Below are positions 63,501-64,000 of a stretch of DNA of 64,000 nucleotides, in pieces. Location of the stretch: positions 1-64,000 of the forward strand of contig NW_025422903.1 of assembly GCF_020497125.1 (NCBI RefSeq), in the 5' to 3' direction. The position numbers and the translations under genes were made by a program. How positions within the stretch are numbered: the stretch's first letter is position 1; each line of letters opens with the position of its first letter. The DNA is from Mauremys mutica. Taxonomy: Eukaryota > Chordata > Testudines > Geoemydidae. Under the pieces are notes generated by a model, which did not search any database, was not told the origin of the DNA, and saw only the letters and a list, made by a program, of their open reading frames with translations.

Positions 63501-64000
63501 ATTCCTTGGAGGGGAGCAGTGGCTAGTGGCTAGAGCTGGGGGCTGGCAGCCTTTTCTCTTTCCCAGCACCCCTGGTGGCAGCTCCCCGGACATGGGCCCA
63601 GAGGGCTCAGTACCTGGGTTAGGCAGGACGCCAAGGGTAGGAGTGAATGGCCAGTGTTCAGACTGGGGAGCGGTAAATAGTGGGGTCCCCCCCCGGGGCT
63701 CCTCAACGCCGTCACAGAGGAGCTGGGAAAAGGGGCGGTTTGCGGCCGATACGAAACGACTCGAGAGTCGCGACCCCGGCAGCGAAGAGCCAGGAAGGGA
63801 CGTCCCCGGAGCAGGCGAGCTGGCGAGAGGATTTCAGCGTCGAGACCCGCCCGGCCGCGCCCCTTGGGAACAGGGTCCCAGCCGCGCCCCAGACTGGGCG
63901 ACAGAACTGATCGGGGGATGGAAGCGCTGCCGTACGGGGCGCGAGCCGAGACGGGGCCTGGTCGGCTGGGAAAGGAGGCGCCGGGGGGGATATGACAGAG
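63501..64000 (+). other. OTUD5 intron 2 to window end, no gene seen
   Basis: GC-rich, apparently unique sequence. A 76-codon frame at 63680-63910 has no recognisable similarity or splice support. Confidence 0.45.

Overview
The window is animal nuclear DNA, not bacterial. It holds split genes with GT..AG introns on the + strand, CpG-rich gene starts, AATAAA poly(A) signals and very many minisatellites. Four protein genes run head to tail, identified by recalled similarity to the human proteins: the 3' end of CACNA1F (Cav1.4 calcium channel), all of GRIPAP1 (GRASP-1), all of KCND1 (Kv4.1), and the 5' end of OTUD5 (OTU deubiquitinase). In humans these lie in the same order and orientation at Xp11.23. 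A minus-strand CR1 LINE fragment at about 53.13-54.06 kb points to a sauropsid. The CR1 3' end and the SINE-derived repeats look most like turtle, with crocodilian as the alternative. The extreme GC content suggests a microchromosome-like region.

Layout: 1-5.6 kb, the last seven coding exons of CACNA1F; 5.6-8.0 kb, a short intergenic stretch with a cluster of TAAT homeodomain-type sites and the GRIPAP1 promoter; 8.0-29.5 kb, GRIPAP1 in 26 coding exons that join in frame to 839 codons (human about 841); 29.5-34.6 kb, a repeat-filled intergenic region; 34.6-46.9 kb, KCND1 with a TATA-containing promoter, a noncoding first exon, a long repeat-bearing 5' UTR and six coding exons (633 codons); 47.7-64 kb, the OTUD5 promoter, exon 1, intron 1, exon 2 (which carries the catalytic Asp/Cys) and an intron that runs off the window.

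Most noncoding sequence belongs to a few repeat families. Family B has units of about 75 bp resembling the tRNA-like head of a MIR/CORE-SINE. Family A has units of about 78 bp built on GAGATGCAGCC and CTCTGGGGCGGGGCAGC. Family C has units of about 47 bp built on GTGCCCCTCACTCCCGACC. Family D is built on AGGCGCTGTA and TATTAGGTGTATTA. Each occurs both singly and as local tandem arrays. There are also locus-specific minisatellites in many introns. Each of the three gene starts is bordered by its own short tandem array: ETS-like motifs at GRIPAP1, CATAGATCC upstream plus a 27-28 bp array in the 5' UTR of KCND1, and a strictly ~30-bp-spaced CCAAT-box array followed by a 42-bp array at OTUD5. The CCAAT array is the most striking uncharacterised structure seen here. 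No prokaryote-type system, CRISPR or virus was found.
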